A stretch of 64,000 bases of DNA from Oceanicola granulosus HTCC2516 (GTDB taxonomy: Bacteria > Pseudomonadota > Alphaproteobacteria > Rhodobacterales > Rhodobacteraceae): assembly GCF_000153305.1 (NCBI RefSeq), contig NZ_CH724109.1, positions 107,354 to 171,353 of the forward strand, in the 5' to 3' direction. Under the pieces are notes generated by a model that worked only from the letters and a program-made list of their open reading frames with translations, did not search any database and had not been told where the DNA came from. Positions 7,869 to 17,019 of the stretch are shown here, piece by piece. The position numbers were made by a program, and so were the translations under genes. Within the stretch, counting starts at the first letter, position 1; every line of letters begins with the position of its first letter.

Positions 7869-10280
7869 ATGTCCGCCCTGCCCATCGACCCGATCCTGCC
7901 CGAGCTCGCCGCCGCGATGGCCGAGCGCGGCTGCGCGGTGCTGCAGGCGCCGCCGGGGGCGGGCAAGACGACGCGGGTGCCGCTGGCCTTGATGCCGCAC
8001 TATGCCGGGCGCATCGTCATGCTCGAGCCGCGCCGGCTCGCCGCGCGGGCGGCGGCGGAGCGGCTGGCGGAGGCGCTCGGCGAGCGGCCGGGCGGGCAGG
8101 TGGGCTACCGGATGCGCGGCGAGAGCGTCGCCGGGAGCCGGATCGAGGTGGTGACCGAGGGCATCCTGACGCGGATGATCCAGTCCGACCCGGAGCTGAG
8201 CGGGATCGGCTGCCTGGTCTTCGACGAGTTCCACGAGCGCTCGCTCAACGCCGACCTCGGGCTGGCGCTGGCGCTGGAATGCCGCGAGGCGCTGCGGCCG
8301 GACCTCGGGCTGCTGGTGATGTCGGCCACGCTCGACGCAGCGCCCGTCGCCGCGCTGCTCGGCGACGCGCCGCTGATCACCTCGGAAGGCCGCGCCTTCC
8401 CCGTCGAGCTGCGCCACCTGCCGCGCCCGGTGCCTAAGAGCACGCGCTTCGAGGCGGCGCTCGCCGACCTGGTGACGCAGGCGCTGGCGGAGACGGAGGG
8501 CGGCGTGCTCGCCTTCCTGCCGGGCGAAGGCGAGATCCGGCGGGTGGCGGGGCTGCTCGCGCCGCGTCTGCCGGGCGATGTCCGGCTGCGGCCGCTCTAC
8601 GGCGCGCTGCCGTTCGCCGAGCAGCGCGCGGCGGTGCGGCCCGAGCCGGAGGGGCGCAAGCTCGTGCTGGCGACGTCGATCGCGGAAACGTCGCTCACCA
8701 TCGAGGACGTGCGCACCGTCATCGATGGCGGCCGGGCGCGGCGGGCCCGCTTCGACCCGGCCTCGGGGATGTCGCGCCTCGTGACCGAACGGGTCACCCG
8801 CGCCGAGGCGACGCAGCGCGCCGGCCGGGCCGGGCGGGTCGCGCCGGGGGTGGCCTACCGGCTCTGGAGCAAGGGCGAGGAGGGGGCGCTGGCGGCGTTC
8901 GCGCCCGCCGAAATCGAGATCGCCGACCTCACCGGGCTGGCGCTCGAGCTGGCGCTCGAGCTGGCGCTCTGGGGCAGCGCCGACCTGCGCTTCCTGACGC
9001 CGCCGCCCGAAGGCGCGCTGAGCGAGGCGCGGGCGCTGCTGCACGACCTCGGCGCGCTCGACGCGACCGGCATCACCGCCCACGGTCGCCGCCTCGCCGC
9101 GCAGCCCGTCCACCCCCGCCTCGGCCACATGCTCGAGCGCGCCGGCAAGCCCGCCGCGCCGCTCGCCGCACTGCTGTCGGAGCGCGACCCGCTGCGCGGC
9201 GCGCCGGCCGACGTGGGCCTGCGGCTGCGGGCGCTGTCGGGCGAGCGGGCGGCGGAGGCGTCGCGCGCGGTACTCGAGCGCATCCGCGCCGAGGCCAGGC
9301 GGCTCGCGGCGCGCGCGCCGGCCGGGGGCGGGCTGGCCGTCGGGCAGATGGCCGCGCTCGCCTATCCCGACCGGATCGCCCTGCGCCGCAAGGGCGGGCC
9401 GGCGCGCTACGTGCTGTCGGGCGGCAAGGGCGCGGTGCTCGACGAGGCCGACCCGCTCGCCGGGGCGCGGCTGCTGGTGGCGTTCGATCTCGACGGCGAC
9501 GCGCGCGAGGCCCGCATCCGGCTCGCCGCGCCGCTGAGCGAGGCGGAGCTGCGCGACGTGGCGGGCGAGCGGATCGGCTGGGTCGAAGTCTGCGCGTGGT
9601 CGCGCCGCGAGCGGCGGGTGCTGGCGCGCCGGCAGGAGCGGCTCGGCGCGCTGGTGCTCGACGACCGGCCGCTCGCCGAGGCCGACCCGGCGGCGCTCGC
9701 GGCGGCGATGTGCGACGGGATCCGCGAGCTCGGCCTCGCCCTCACCGGCGCTGCCGCGCGCTTCCGGGCGCGGGTGGAGCTGGTGCGCCAGTCCGGCATC
9801 GACCTGCCCGAGATGACCGACGCGGCGCTGCTGGCGAGCCTCGAGGACTGGCTCGCGCCGCACCTCGACGGGGTGCGCAGCGCCGAGGAGTGGAAGCGCT
9901 TCGACGCGCTCCCCGCGCTCCGGGCGATGCTGGACTGGCCGCAGATGCAGGCGCTCGACGCTGCCGCCCCGGCGCGCTTCACCACGCCGCTCGGCCGCGC
10001 GGTCGCCATCGACTACGACGGCGACCATCCCGGCATCTCGGTGCGGCTGCAGGAGCTGTTCGGCCTGACGACCCACCCGACGGTGGCGGGCCGGCCGCTG
10101 CGGCTGACGCTGCTCTCGCCGGGCCACAAGCCGGTGCAGGTGACGATGGACCTGCCGGGCTTCTGGGCCAGCTCCTACGCCGACGTGCGCAAGGACATGC
10201 GCGGGCGCTATCCCAAGCACCCCTGGCCCGAAGACCCGACCGTCGCCGACCCGACGCTCCGCGCCAAGCCGCGCCGGTAG
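7869..10280 (+). CDS. hrpB: ATP-dependent RNA helicase HrpB
   Basis: An 803-residue DEAH/DExH helicase of the HrpB family. Motif [10 protein letters not shown] is at residues 27-35, motif II is DEFH (in VFDEFHERS) and motif III is SAT (VMSATLD). The [12 protein letters not shown] motif VI is near residue 320. The C-terminal HrpB-specific domain runs to [20 protein letters not shown], the conserved ending. ATG 7869 was chosen because the 50 upstream codons overlap the meaB start. The gene is convergent with prs, with only one base between the two stop codons. Confidence 0.95.
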   Translation: MSALPIDPILPELAAAMAERGCAVLQAPPGAGKTTRVPLALMPHYAGRIVMLEPRRLAARAAAERLAEALGERPGGQVGYRMRGESVAGSRIEVVTEGILTRMIQSDPELSGIGCLVFDEFHERSLNADLGLALALECREALRPDLGLLVMSATLDAAPVAALLGDAPLITSEGRAFPVELRHLPRPVPKSTRFEAALADLVTQALAETEGGVLAFLPGEGEIRRVAGLLAPRLPGDVRLRPLYGALPFAEQRAAVRPEPEGRKLVLATSIAETSLTIEDVRTVIDGGRARRARFDPASGMSRLVTERVTRAEATQRAGRAGRVAPGVAYRLWSKGEEGALAAFAPAEIEIADLTGLALELALELALWGSADLRFLTPPPEGALSEARALLHDLGALDATGITAHGRRLAAQPVHPRLGHMLERAGKPAAPLAALLSERDPLRGAPADVGLRLRALSGERAAEASRAVLERIRAEARRLAARAPAGGGLAVGQMAALAYPDRIALRRKGGPARYVLSGGKGAVLDEADPLAGARLLVAFDLDGDAREARIRLAAPLSEAELRDVAGERIGWVEVCAWSRRERRVLARRQERLGALVLDDRPLAEADPAALAAAMCDGIRELGLALTGAAARFRARVELVRQSGIDLPEMTDAALLASLEDWLAPHLDGVRSAEEWKRFDALPALRAMLDWPQMQALDAAAPARFTTPLGRAVAIDYDGDHPGISVRLQELFGLTTHPTVAGRPLRLTLLSPGHKPVQVTMDLPGFWASSYADVRKDMRGRYPKHPWPEDPTVADPTLRAKPRR

Positions 10281-10281
10281 C

Positions 10282-11307
10282 TCAGCCGCCGGAGTAGAGG
10301 CCCTCGTAGATCGGCGTCAGGGTCTCGTGGTCAAACAGCGACGAGACGGAGGTGCCGTTCCAGATGTTGATGATCGCCTGCGCGAACATCGGCGCGGTCG
10401 GCACGATGCGGATGTTGGGGCAGCCCTTGGTCTCGGGCGTCGCCTCGATGCTGTCGGTGATGACGAGCGACTTCAGCACCGACGTCGACACCCGGTCGAT
10501 CGCCGGGCCGGAGAGGACGCCGTGGGTGGTGTAGGCGTGGACCTCGGTGGCGCCGTTCTCGATCAGCACCTCGGCCGCCTTGCACAGCGTCCCGGCGGTG
10601 TCGCAGATGTCGTCGACGATGATGCAGCGCTTGCCGGTGACCTCGCCGATCACCGTCATCTCGGCCACCTCACCGGCCTTCTCGCGGCGCTTGTCGACGA
10701 TGGCGAGCGGCGCGGCGATGCGCTGGGCGAGCTCGCGGGCGCGGGCCACGCCGCCGACGTCGGGCGAGACGACCATGACGTCGTCGAGATCGCCGAAATG
10801 GTGGCGGATATCGAGGGCGAAGATCGGCGAGGCGTAGAGGTTGTCGACGGGGATGTCGAAGAAGCCCTGGATCTGCGCGGCATGCAGGTCCATCGTCAGC
10901 ACCCGCTCGATGCCGGACTGGGCGATCAGGTTGGCGATCAGCTTGGCCGAGATCGGGGTGCGGGCCTTGGTGCGGCGGTCCTGGCGGGCGTAGCCGAAAT
11001 AGGGGATCACCGCGGTGGTGCGGGCCGCCGACGAGCGGCGCAGCGCGTCGGCGATGATCAGCAGCTCCATCAGGTTGTCGTTCGCGGGCCGCGAGGTCGG
11101 CTGGATGATGAACATGTCCTCGCCGCGCACGTTCTCGTAGACCTCGACGAAGATCTCGGCGTCGTTGAAGCGTTCGACCCGCGCATCGACGAGCCCCACG
11201 TTCATCCCGCGATGCATCGACATGCGTCGGGCGACGGCGTTGGCGAGCGGGCGGTTGGCATTCCCGGCGATGAGCTTGGGCTCGGTGATGGTGGGCACGG
11301 ACGGCAT
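10282..11307 (-). CDS. prs: ribose-phosphate pyrophosphokinase
   Basis: A 341-residue PRPP synthase that makes phosphoribosyl pyrophosphate from ribose 5-phosphate and ATP for purine, pyrimidine, His and Trp synthesis. Visible motifs are the ATP-site region [23 protein letters not shown], the metal-binding [13 protein letters not shown] and the PRPP loop [11 protein letters not shown]. It is about 25 residues longer than the enteric enzyme, with an N-terminal [12 protein letters not shown] extension usual in this group. It faces hrpB tail to tail with no room for a terminator. Confidence 0.97.
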   Translation of the reverse strand: MPSVPTITEPKLIAGNANRPLANAVARRMSMHRGMNVGLVDARVERFNDAEIFVEVYENVRGEDMFIIQPTSRPANDNLMELLIIADALRRSSAARTTAVIPYFGYARQDRRTKARTPISAKLIANLIAQSGIERVLTMDLHAAQIQGFFDIPVDNLYASPIFALDIRHHFGDLDDVMVVSPDVGGVARARELAQRIAAPLAIVDKRREKAGEVAEMTVIGEVTGKRCIIVDDICDTAGTLCKAAEVLIENGATEVHAYTTHGVLSGPAIDRVSTSVLKSLVITDSIEATPETKGCPNIRIVPTAPMFAQAIINIWNGTSVSSLFDHETLTPIYEGLYSGG

Positions 11308-11340
11308 CCTCTGTGGCAGCAGCGGGGTCGGAAAGTGACG

Positions 11341-11368
11341 TTGACACCGCCTAGCACAGACCTACGCT
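11341..11368 (+). promoter_or_regulatory. candidate sigma-70 promoter for the 11.4 kb isomerase gene
   Basis: A perfect -35 TTGACA (11341-11346), a 16-bp spacer and TACGCT (11363-11368), which matches the key T-A-T positions of a -10. It is 34 bp before the ATG at 11402, which has a GAGGAG ribosome-binding site. The spacer is one base short of ideal. Confidence 0.45.
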
Positions 11369-11401
11369 GGCGCAAGCATCGCCGGGCCGAGGAGTGTATC
11401 A

Positions 11402-12004
11402 ATGGCGCATATCGATTACTATTTCTCGACCCTCTCCCCCTTCACCTACCTCGCCGGGCTGGAGCTCGAGGAGATCGCCGCGCGCCACGAGGCGACGATC
11501 ACCTACAAGCCGCTCGACATCATGGCGCTGTTCATGCGCACCGGCGGCACCGCGCCCAAGGACCGCCACCCGAACCGGCAGGTCTACCGCGCGCAGGATC
11601 TCGAGCGCACCGCCAAGCGGCTGGGCGTGGACTTCAAGCTCAAGCCCGCGCACTGGCCGACCAACGGCGCCCCGGCCTCCTACGCGATCATCGCCGCGCA
11701 GCGGGCGGGGGGCGGCGACCTCGGCAAGCTGACCCACAGCATCCTGCGCGCCTGCTGGGCCGAGGATCGCAACATCGCCGACGACGACGTGGTGCGCGGC
11801 TGCCTCGAGGCCGCGGGCTTCGACGCCTCGCTCGCCGACAGCGGCCTGCTCACCGGCGCCGAGACCTACGCCGCCAACCTCGAGGAGGCGGTGACGCACG
11901 GCGCCTTCGGCTCGCCGTTCTACATCGCCACCGACACCGACCAACGCTTCTGGGGCCGCGACCGGCTGGAGGACCTCGACCTGCACCTCGCCGGCAAGCT
12001 CTGA
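11402..12004 (+). CDS. 2-hydroxychromene-2-carboxylate isomerase family protein
   Basis: A 200-residue protein of the DsbA-like kappa-class glutathione transferase fold. The start IDYYFSTLSPFTYLAG carries the S-P-F/Y active-site serine (Ser12) that replaces the DsbA cysteine. The cis-Pro region is HGAFGSPFYI, and the C-terminus FWGRDRLEDLDLHL is typical of the family. Named members isomerise 2-hydroxychromene-2-carboxylate in naphthalene breakdown using glutathione. No aromatic degradation genes are nearby, so the real substrate is unknown. Confidence 0.88.
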   Translation: MAHIDYYFSTLSPFTYLAGLELEEIAARHEATITYKPLDIMALFMRTGGTAPKDRHPNRQVYRAQDLERTAKRLGVDFKLKPAHWPTNGAPASYAIIAAQRAGGGDLGKLTHSILRACWAEDRNIADDDVVRGCLEAAGFDASLADSGLLTGAETYAANLEEAVTHGAFGSPFYIATDTDQRFWGRDRLEDLDLHLAGKL

Positions 12005-12053
12005 CGCGGGCGGCCGCCCGCGGCCCGATTTCCGCCGCGAATCGGTGTTAACG

Positions 12054-12074
12054 ATCTGTTTCCGACAGACAGAT
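12054..12074 (+). promoter_or_regulatory. inverted repeat upstream of the GAF histidine kinase
   Basis: ATCTGT-N9-ACAGAT is a perfect inverted repeat, with a second nested TCTGT-N5-ACAGA inside it. It lies 20 bp before the kinase ATG in an AT-rich pocket (GTTAACGATCTG). It could be an operator or a 5'-UTR hairpin. No protein is assigned. Confidence 0.35.
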
Positions 12075-12093
12075 TGTTGAAAGAGCCGCGCCG

Positions 12094-13308
12094 ATGAGAA
12101 CCTACCCCGTCCCGTTCAACGAAGATGCCCGGGTCACCGCCGTCCATGCCGTCCCCGGCCTGACGCGGGAGAACGAACCGCTCTTCGACGCGATCTGCAC
12201 CGCCGCCGCGCGCCTCTTCGACTGTCCGATCGCGCATGTCAGCGTCGTCGAGCAGAGCCGGCAATGGTACAAGTCGGTGGTCGGCATCGAGCTATCGGAG
12301 ATGCCGAAGGACAATTCCTTCTGCACCCACACGATCATGAGCGGCGAGCCCATGGTCGTCCCCGACCTGAGCCGCGATCCCCGCTTCGTCGACCACCCGA
12401 TGGTCGCCGAGGGCGGGCCGCAGGCGCGGTTCTACGCCGGGGTGCCGCTGGTGCTGTCGTCGGGCTTCCGCTTCGGCAGCCTCTGCGTGCTCGACTTCGT
12501 GCCGCACGCCGCGCCGGGCGAGCGCGAGATGGCGGCGCTCACCGCGCTGGGCGAGGCCGTCGTCGCGGCGCTGGAGAAGGCGCCGGCGGCCGCCGCCGAG
12601 CCGGCCGGCGGCGCGGCGCAGGACGTCTTCCTGAGCCTCGTCGGCCACGAGCTGCGCACGCCGCTCACGATCGTGCAGGGCTGCCTGCGGATGCTCGAGG
12701 CGCGCGCGGCGGGCGACGTGGAGCGCAAGCTCGCGGGCAGCTCGATGAAGGCCGCGCTGCACCTGTCGCGGCTCGTCACGTCGATCCTGAAGTTCAGCGA
12801 CGTGCGCACCGGCGAGTTGCAGCTCGACGAGGCGCCCGTCGCGCTCGGCCCGCTGCTCGAGGAGCTCTACGAGGATCACGCGCTGGCGATGGAGGAGGCG
12901 GGCAAGACCTTCCGCGCGCCGAGCTGCAGCCTCGATGCCGAGGTGCTGCTCGACGTCGAGCACATCCGCACCTGCGTCACCTCCCTGCTGCTCAACTCGG
13001 TGCTGCATGGCGGCGGCACCATCGGCACCAGCCTCGCGCTCGACGCCGACGGGCAGATCGAGCTTCGCGTGTCCGACGACGGCCGCCTCGACGAACATGT
13101 CGAGCTCGCGCGCCTCTACGAGCCCTTCACCGTCGGCGGCGACCTTTCGGAGCGCGGCACGACGGGCGGCCTCGGCCTCGGCCTGCCGCTGACGCGGCGG
13201 CTGGTGGAGCTGCATGGAGGCGAGTTCGAGGTGCTGGCCGAGGAGAGCGGCACGACCGCGATCATCCGCCTGCCGAAATGGCGGCTCGCCGCCCGCACCG
13301 CCGCCTGA
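12094..13308 (+). CDS. GAF-domain sensor histidine kinase
   Basis: A 404-residue soluble sensor kinase. A GAF domain occupies about residues 25-165 (AAARLFDCPIAHVSVVEQ...SFCTHTIMSGEPMVVPD...RFYAGVPLV...GSLCVLD). The HisKA phospho-acceptor is His185 in GHELRTPL, followed by a HATPase_c domain with an N box (LLLNSVLHGGG) and a GLGLGLPLTRRLVELHGG G2 box. The G1 box reads SDDGRLD and lacks the second Gly of DxGxG, so ATP binding may be altered. There are no membrane segments. No response regulator is adjacent; an orphan receiver protein lies at 32 kb but no pairing is implied. Confidence 0.9.
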   Translation: MRTYPVPFNEDARVTAVHAVPGLTRENEPLFDAICTAAARLFDCPIAHVSVVEQSRQWYKSVVGIELSEMPKDNSFCTHTIMSGEPMVVPDLSRDPRFVDHPMVAEGGPQARFYAGVPLVLSSGFRFGSLCVLDFVPHAAPGEREMAALTALGEAVVAALEKAPAAAAEPAGGAAQDVFLSLVGHELRTPLTIVQGCLRMLEARAAGDVERKLAGSSMKAALHLSRLVTSILKFSDVRTGELQLDEAPVALGPLLEELYEDHALAMEEAGKTFRAPSCSLDAEVLLDVEHIRTCVTSLLLNSVLHGGGTIGTSLALDADGQIELRVSDDGRLDEHVELARLYEPFTVGGDLSERGTTGGLGLGLPLTRRLVELHGGEFEVLAEESGTTAIIRLPKWRLAARTAA

Positions 13309-13311
13309 GCC

Positions 13312-14358
13312 TCAGCGCGGCAGCAGCGCCAGGAACGCATCGACGCGCGCGTCGGTCATCGACCAGTCGCAGACAAGCCGCCCGGTCAGCGGCGTCGCAT
13401 CGTCGCCCTCGAGTTCGCCGTCCATCAGGTAGTAGACCGCACCTGCCTCCCGCAGCGCCCGGTGCAGCCGGCGCGGCCAGCGCACGAACAGCATGTTCGC
13501 CGGCGTCGCGCCGAGCAGCGTGTCGCCGTGGCCGGCCTCGACAATCCCCGCCTTCAGGCGCGCCGCCGCCCGGTTCGCCCGCGCCGCGAGATCGCGCCAG
13601 AGGTCGTCGGCGAGGTAGCCCTGCATCTGCGCCGCGAGCAACCGGTGCTTCGAGAACAGATGCCCCGCGCGCTTGCGCCGCAGCTCCAGCTCCCAGCTCT
13701 GCTCGGGATCGAACAGCACGCAGGCCTCGACGCCGAGACAGCCGTTCTTCGTCCCGCCGAAGCTCACCGCGTCGATCCCGGCCTTCCAGCTCATCTCGGC
13801 GGCGCTGCAGCCGAGCACCTCCATCGCGTTGGCGAAGCGCGCCCCGTCGAGATGGGTCTTCAGCCCGTAGACCCGCGCCACGTCGGTGATCGCCGCGATC
13901 TCCTCGAGCGTGTAGACCGAGCCGCGCTCCGTCACCGAGGTGATCGAGACCGGCCCACGCTGGGGCGCGTGGACGCCGCTCGCGCGCGCGCCGAGCACGT
14001 CGGCCAGGACCTCGGCGCTCATCTTGCCGTCCTCGGAGGGCACATGCGACAGCGACGCCCCGCCGGAGGCGGCCTCGACGCCGTTGCACTCGTCCTCGGC
14101 AATGTGGCTCTCGGCAGTGCAGAAGATCGCCTCCCACGGCTGCGCGAGGGTCGCCAGCAGCAGCGTGTTCGCGGCCGTTCCGGTGGCCACGAGGTGCACC
14201 GCCGCGCGCGGCGCCTCGAAGACCTCGCGCACCCGCGCCTCGACGGCACGGGTCAGATCGTCGTTGCCGTAGCCCTTGGCATAGCCCTCGTTCGCCTCGG
14301 CCAGCGCCTCGAGGATCGCGGGATGGGCCGGGCCGGCATTGTCGGAGGCGAAGTGCAT
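13312..14358 (-). CDS. ltaE: low-specificity L-threonine aldolase
   Basis: A 348-residue PLP enzyme of fold type I that cleaves L-threonine or allo-threonine to glycine and acetaldehyde. The start FASDNAGPAHPAILEAL matches the aldolase N-terminus, the HLDGARFANA motif holds the cofactor-contacting Asp and Arg, and the PLP lysine is in SFGGTKNG. It sits 4 bp after the YcgN-family gene in an apparent HAD-ribF-YcgN-aldolase operon, and is convergent with the histidine kinase with 3 bp between stops. Confidence 0.93.
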   Translation of the reverse strand: MHFASDNAGPAHPAILEALAEANEGYAKGYGNDDLTRAVEARVREVFEAPRAAVHLVATGTAANTLLLATLAQPWEAIFCTAESHIAEDECNGVEAASGGASLSHVPSEDGKMSAEVLADVLGARASGVHAPQRGPVSITSVTERGSVYTLEEIAAITDVARVYGLKTHLDGARFANAMEVLGCSAAEMSWKAGIDAVSFGGTKNGCLGVEACVLFDPEQSWELELRRKRAGHLFSKHRLLAAQMQGYLADDLWRDLAARANRAAARLKAGIVEAGHGDTLLGATPANMLFVRWPRRLHRALREAGAVYYLMDGELEGDDATPLTGRLVCDWSMTDARVDAFLALLPR

Positions 14359-14362
14359 GGGA

Positions 14363-14842
14363 TCAGGGCTCCTCGATGATGTGGTCTTCCCACTCGTCCT
14401 CGGCGACCTCGAACTCGGGCACCGTCAGCCCGCGCACCGAGACGCCGGCCGCGTGCACCGTCTCGGGCGTGCCGGAGATGAGCGGGTGCCAGTGGAACAG
14501 GTCGCGCCCCTCGTGGACCAGCCGATAGGCGCAGGTCTGCGGCAGCCAGTAGAGGTGCTCGGGGATGGTCGCCGGGGTCAGGCGGATGCAGTCGGGGACG
14601 AAATGGTGGCGGATCTCGTACTGCGCGCAGCGGCAGGAGGCGTCGTCGAGCAGGCGGCAGGCGACGCGGGTCAGCGCGACCTCGCCGCTCTCCTCGTCCT
14701 CGAGCTTGTTGAGGCAGCACTTGCCGCAGCCGTCGCACAGCGCCTCCCACTCGCGCGCGCTCATCCTGGTGAGCGGCGTGTCGCGCCAGTAGCCCTCGCG
14801 CAGCCCGTCGCGCGGGATCGGGTCGTCGTCGGCGTCAGACAT
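14363..14842 (-). CDS. YcgN family cysteine-cluster protein
   Basis: A 159-residue UPF0260/YcgN protein. The conserved cysteine cluster is CDGCGKCCLNK around residues 37-47, followed by TRVACRLLDDASCRCAQY. This pattern resembles zinc or iron-sulfur binding CxxCxxCC families, but function is unknown. The start was placed at ATG 14842 (MSDADDDPIPRDGLREGYW). That gives an 8-bp overlap with the ribF stop and suggests coupling. Confidence 0.9.
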   Translation of the reverse strand: MSDADDDPIPRDGLREGYWRDTPLTRMSAREWEALCDGCGKCCLNKLEDEESGEVALTRVACRLLDDASCRCAQYEIRHHFVPDCIRLTPATIPEHLYWLPQTCAYRLVHEGRDLFHWHPLISGTPETVHAAGVSVRGLTVPEFEVAEDEWEDHIIEEP

Positions 14843-15773
14843 GGGCGAGCAACGCGCGGGCGCGGGCGCAGTCGGCATCCATCTGCGCGACCAGCGCCTC
14901 GACGCTGTCGAACCGCTCCTCGTCGCGCAGGTACTCGATCAGCGCGACGGAGAGGTGAGTGTTGTAGAGGTCGCCGGTGAAGTCGAACAGGAAGGTCTCG
15001 CAGTTGGCGGAGTTGACGCCGAAGGTGGGCCGCACCCCGATGGAGGCGGCGCCGTCGTAGCTGCCGGCGTGCGGGCCGCCCAGCACGTCGACCTTGACCG
15101 CGTAGATGCCGAAGCGCGGCGGGTGCAGGCCCTCGATGGACATGTTCGCCGTCGGGTAGCCGAGCAGCCGGCCGCGCTGATCGCCGTGCACGACCTCGCC
15201 GTCGATCCGGTGCCAGTGGCCCAGCATCCCCGCCGCGTCCCGCGGCCGCCCCTCGCTGAGCGCGGTGCGGATGGCGGTCGACGAGATTTCCGTCTCGCCC
15301 AGCGCCAGCAGCGGCGCGACGGTGACGCCGAAGCCGAGCTCGGCCCCGAGCCGGCCCAGCGTCTCGGCGGTACCGGCCCGGCCCTTGCCGAAGTAGAAAT
15401 CCTGTCCCACCACCACGTGCGCCACCCCGAGCGCGTCGGCGAGGATCTCGCGCGCGAAGGCCTCGGGGCTGAGCCCGGCCAGCGTCGGCGTGAACGGCAC
15501 CTCGTAGAGCGCCTCCACCCCGAGCTTGGCGAGCCGGTTGGCGCGCGACTCCGCGTTCATCAGCCGGAACGGCGGCGAGTCGGGGGCGAAGACCTGCCGG
15601 GGATGCGGCTCGAAGGTCATCACCCCGAGCGGCACGCCCTGCTCGGCGGCGAGCGCGCGGGTGGTGTCGATCACGGCGCCGTGGCCGAGATGGACGCCGT
15701 CGAAATTGCCGATCGCCACCGCGGCGCCGCGCGCGGCAGGGTCGATGAAGGCGGTGTCGCGGAGGATGCGCAT
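14835..15773 (-). CDS. ribF: bifunctional riboflavin kinase / FAD synthetase
   Basis: A 312-residue RibF that phosphorylates riboflavin to FMN and adenylates FMN to FAD. The N-terminal nucleotidyltransferase domain carries GNFDGVHLGHGAVI (HxGH motif) and a later SSTAIRTAL motif. The C-terminal flavokinase domain starts near residue 185 with GRLLGYPTANM and ends FDFTGDLYNTHLSVALIEYLRDEERF. It is 45 bp downstream of a HAD-hydrolase gene and overlaps the YcgN-family gene. Confidence 0.97.
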   Translation of the reverse strand: MRILRDTAFIDPAARGAAVAIGNFDGVHLGHGAVIDTTRALAAEQGVPLGVMTFEPHPRQVFAPDSPPFRLMNAESRANRLAKLGVEALYEVPFTPTLAGLSPEAFAREILADALGVAHVVVGQDFYFGKGRAGTAETLGRLGAELGFGVTVAPLLALGETEISSTAIRTALSEGRPRDAAGMLGHWHRIDGEVVHGDQRGRLLGYPTANMSIEGLHPPRFGIYAVKVDVLGGPHAGSYDGAASIGVRPTFGVNSANCETFLFDFTGDLYNTHLSVALIEYLRDEERFDSVEALVAQMDADCARARALLAHV

Positions 15774-15818
15774 CGGGTGTCAGGTAGCGGCGGGCCGGGC
15801 CGGGCGCAAGCCGCGCCG

Positions 15819-16691
15819 CTAGCGCAGCTTGCCGATCGCGTAGGTCGGGGTGATCCGCTCGACGGCCAGGTAGGCCTCGAGCGCGTCCGCGTCGGGCTGG
15901 TGCTCGGTCCGTGTCTCCTCGGCGGCGAGGCCGCCGGTGATGAAGAGCGAGTCGAGATCTTCCTGCTGGGCGCCGAGGATGTCGGTCCGGATGCCGTCGC
16001 CGACGCAGATGATCCGCGGATCGCCGACCGCCCCCTCGAGGGCGGCGTGGCGGCGGCGGGCGAGATCGTAGATCGGCGGGTGCGGCTTGCCGAAATAGAG
16101 GCTCTCGCCGCCCATCTCGGTGTAGAGCTGCGCCAGCGCGCCGGCACACCATTCCCGCTCCTCGCCCCGGTCGACGACGATGTCGGGGTTGGCGCAGAGC
16201 AGCTTCAGGCCCTTCTGCTTGGCCATCAGGAAGGTGGCGCGGTACACGTCCGGATCGGCGTGCCGGTCCTCGGGGCCGCAGCAGACGATGCCTTCGGCCT
16301 CGTCGAGCGGCACGCGGGTGATCTCGAGCGGCTCGTCGACGATCCGGATCGGGTCGAAGAAGGACAGGTCGTTGTCCTCGCCGATGAAGTAGACCTTGCG
16401 CCCCACCGCGCCGCGGAACATCGCCGCGCGCGCGCTGTCGCCCGAGGTGGCGATCGCATCGTAGGCATCGTCGGGAATCTTCAGCCCGCGCACCTGCTCG
16501 CCCACCGGCCCCCGCGGCCGCGGCGCGTTGGTCACGAGGATCACCTTGCCGCCGCCGGCGCGGAACGCCTGCATCGCCGCCACCGCCTCGGGGAAGGCGT
16601 GGAGGCCGTTGTGCATGCAGCCCCAGAGATCGACGAACGCGGCGTCGTACTGGCCGGCGATGTCGGCAAAGTTGTCGATGATCCGCGTCAT
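15819..16691 (-). CDS. TIGR01459 family HAD-type hydrolase
   Basis: A 290-residue HAD-superfamily (class IIA, NagD-like) phosphatase. Motif I is AFVDLWGCMHNG with Trp in place of the second acidic residue, as usual in TIGR01459. Motif II is VILVTNAPRPRG, and motif IV is CVGDGIRTDILGA. The substrate is unknown; small sugar or nucleotide phosphates are typical for the class. It begins the ribF-containing minus-strand operon. The neighbourhood with ribF might suggest a flavin phosphatase, but that is only a guess. Confidence 0.9.
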   Translation of the reverse strand: MTRIIDNFADIAGQYDAAFVDLWGCMHNGLHAFPEAVAAMQAFRAGGGKVILVTNAPRPRGPVGEQVRGLKIPDDAYDAIATSGDSARAAMFRGAVGRKVYFIGEDNDLSFFDPIRIVDEPLEITRVPLDEAEGIVCCGPEDRHADPDVYRATFLMAKQKGLKLLCANPDIVVDRGEEREWCAGALAQLYTEMGGESLYFGKPHPPIYDLARRRHAALEGAVGDPRIICVGDGIRTDILGAQQEDLDSLFITGGLAAEETRTEHQPDADALEAYLAVERITPTYAIGKLR

Positions 16692-16767
16692 GGGGGCCTC
16701 CGCTGCTACCGCGGCCGGTAATGGCGGATCGCCGCCCCGAGGGCCAGCGCTATCCTGCGGCGAGGAG

Positions 16768-16829
16768 GGAGGGGCGCCGCCCCTCTTGGCCTGCAGGCCA
16801 ATTCCCCCGGGATACTTGCAGGACAGAGG
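16768..16829 (+). repeat. dispersed intergenic repeat, copy B
   Basis: Three parts in order: a hairpin (AGGGGCG-C-CGCCCCT, 16770-16784), a perfect 16-bp palindrome (TTGGCCTGCAGGCCAA, 16786-16801), and a conserved tail CCCGGGATACTTGCAGGACAGAGG. The tail matches copies at 16966 and 40945 on the other strand at about 19 of 21 positions. From memory, similar hairpin-plus-tail sequences recur between genes in Rhodobacteraceae genomes. Confidence 0.7.
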
Positions 16830-16965
16830 ATGCCGGCACTGCCCGCCCCGAAGCAGTGCCAGCCAGCCGGAAGTCGGGGCGCGGCCACTCTGTCCACGGT
16901 CATCGGCATCCCTGCCTGTACCGTGCCGCCAAGGCTAGCGGCAGGAGGTTAAGAAAAGGTTGCCG

Positions 16966-17006
16966 CCTCTGTCCTGAAAATATCCCCGCCGGAGGCTTCG
17001 ACGGGG
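16966..17006 (-). repeat. dispersed intergenic repeat, copy A (possible ppaC terminator)
   Basis: Read on the minus strand, this follows the pyrophosphatase stop codon at 13 bp. It has a hairpin (ATCCCC...GGGGAT) then ATTTTCAGGACAGAGG. The core is nearly identical to copy C at 40945-40976 and inverted relative to copy B. The hairpin followed by ATTTT could act as a terminator for ppaC. Confidence 0.65.
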
Positions 17007-17019
17007 ATCGTGGGCCCGA

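Larger units (their letters stand above)
16692..17019. other. 328-bp intergenic region with paired dispersed repeats
   Basis: No supportable gene. It holds two copies of the dispersed repeat in opposite orientation (16768-16829 and 16966-17006) and, between them, a 7-bp hairpin (GGCACTG...CAGTGCC at about 16835-16860). The segment between the repeats reads as non-coding in all frames. A minus-strand reading frame of 67 codons crosses the repeat and is judged spurious. Confidence 0.7.

Noticed and set aside
6792..10220. 1142-codon minus-strand open frame
   Set aside because: It is antisense to hrpB and overlaps meaB in another frame. Translation is low-complexity RRP/AR repeats.
16706..16909. 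Minus-strand 67-codon frame (begins MPMTVDRVAAPRLPAGWHCF)
   Set aside because: It runs through repeat copy B, including the 16-bp palindrome. Such frames arise repeatedly from this repeat family. No ribosome-binding site and no conserved domain.
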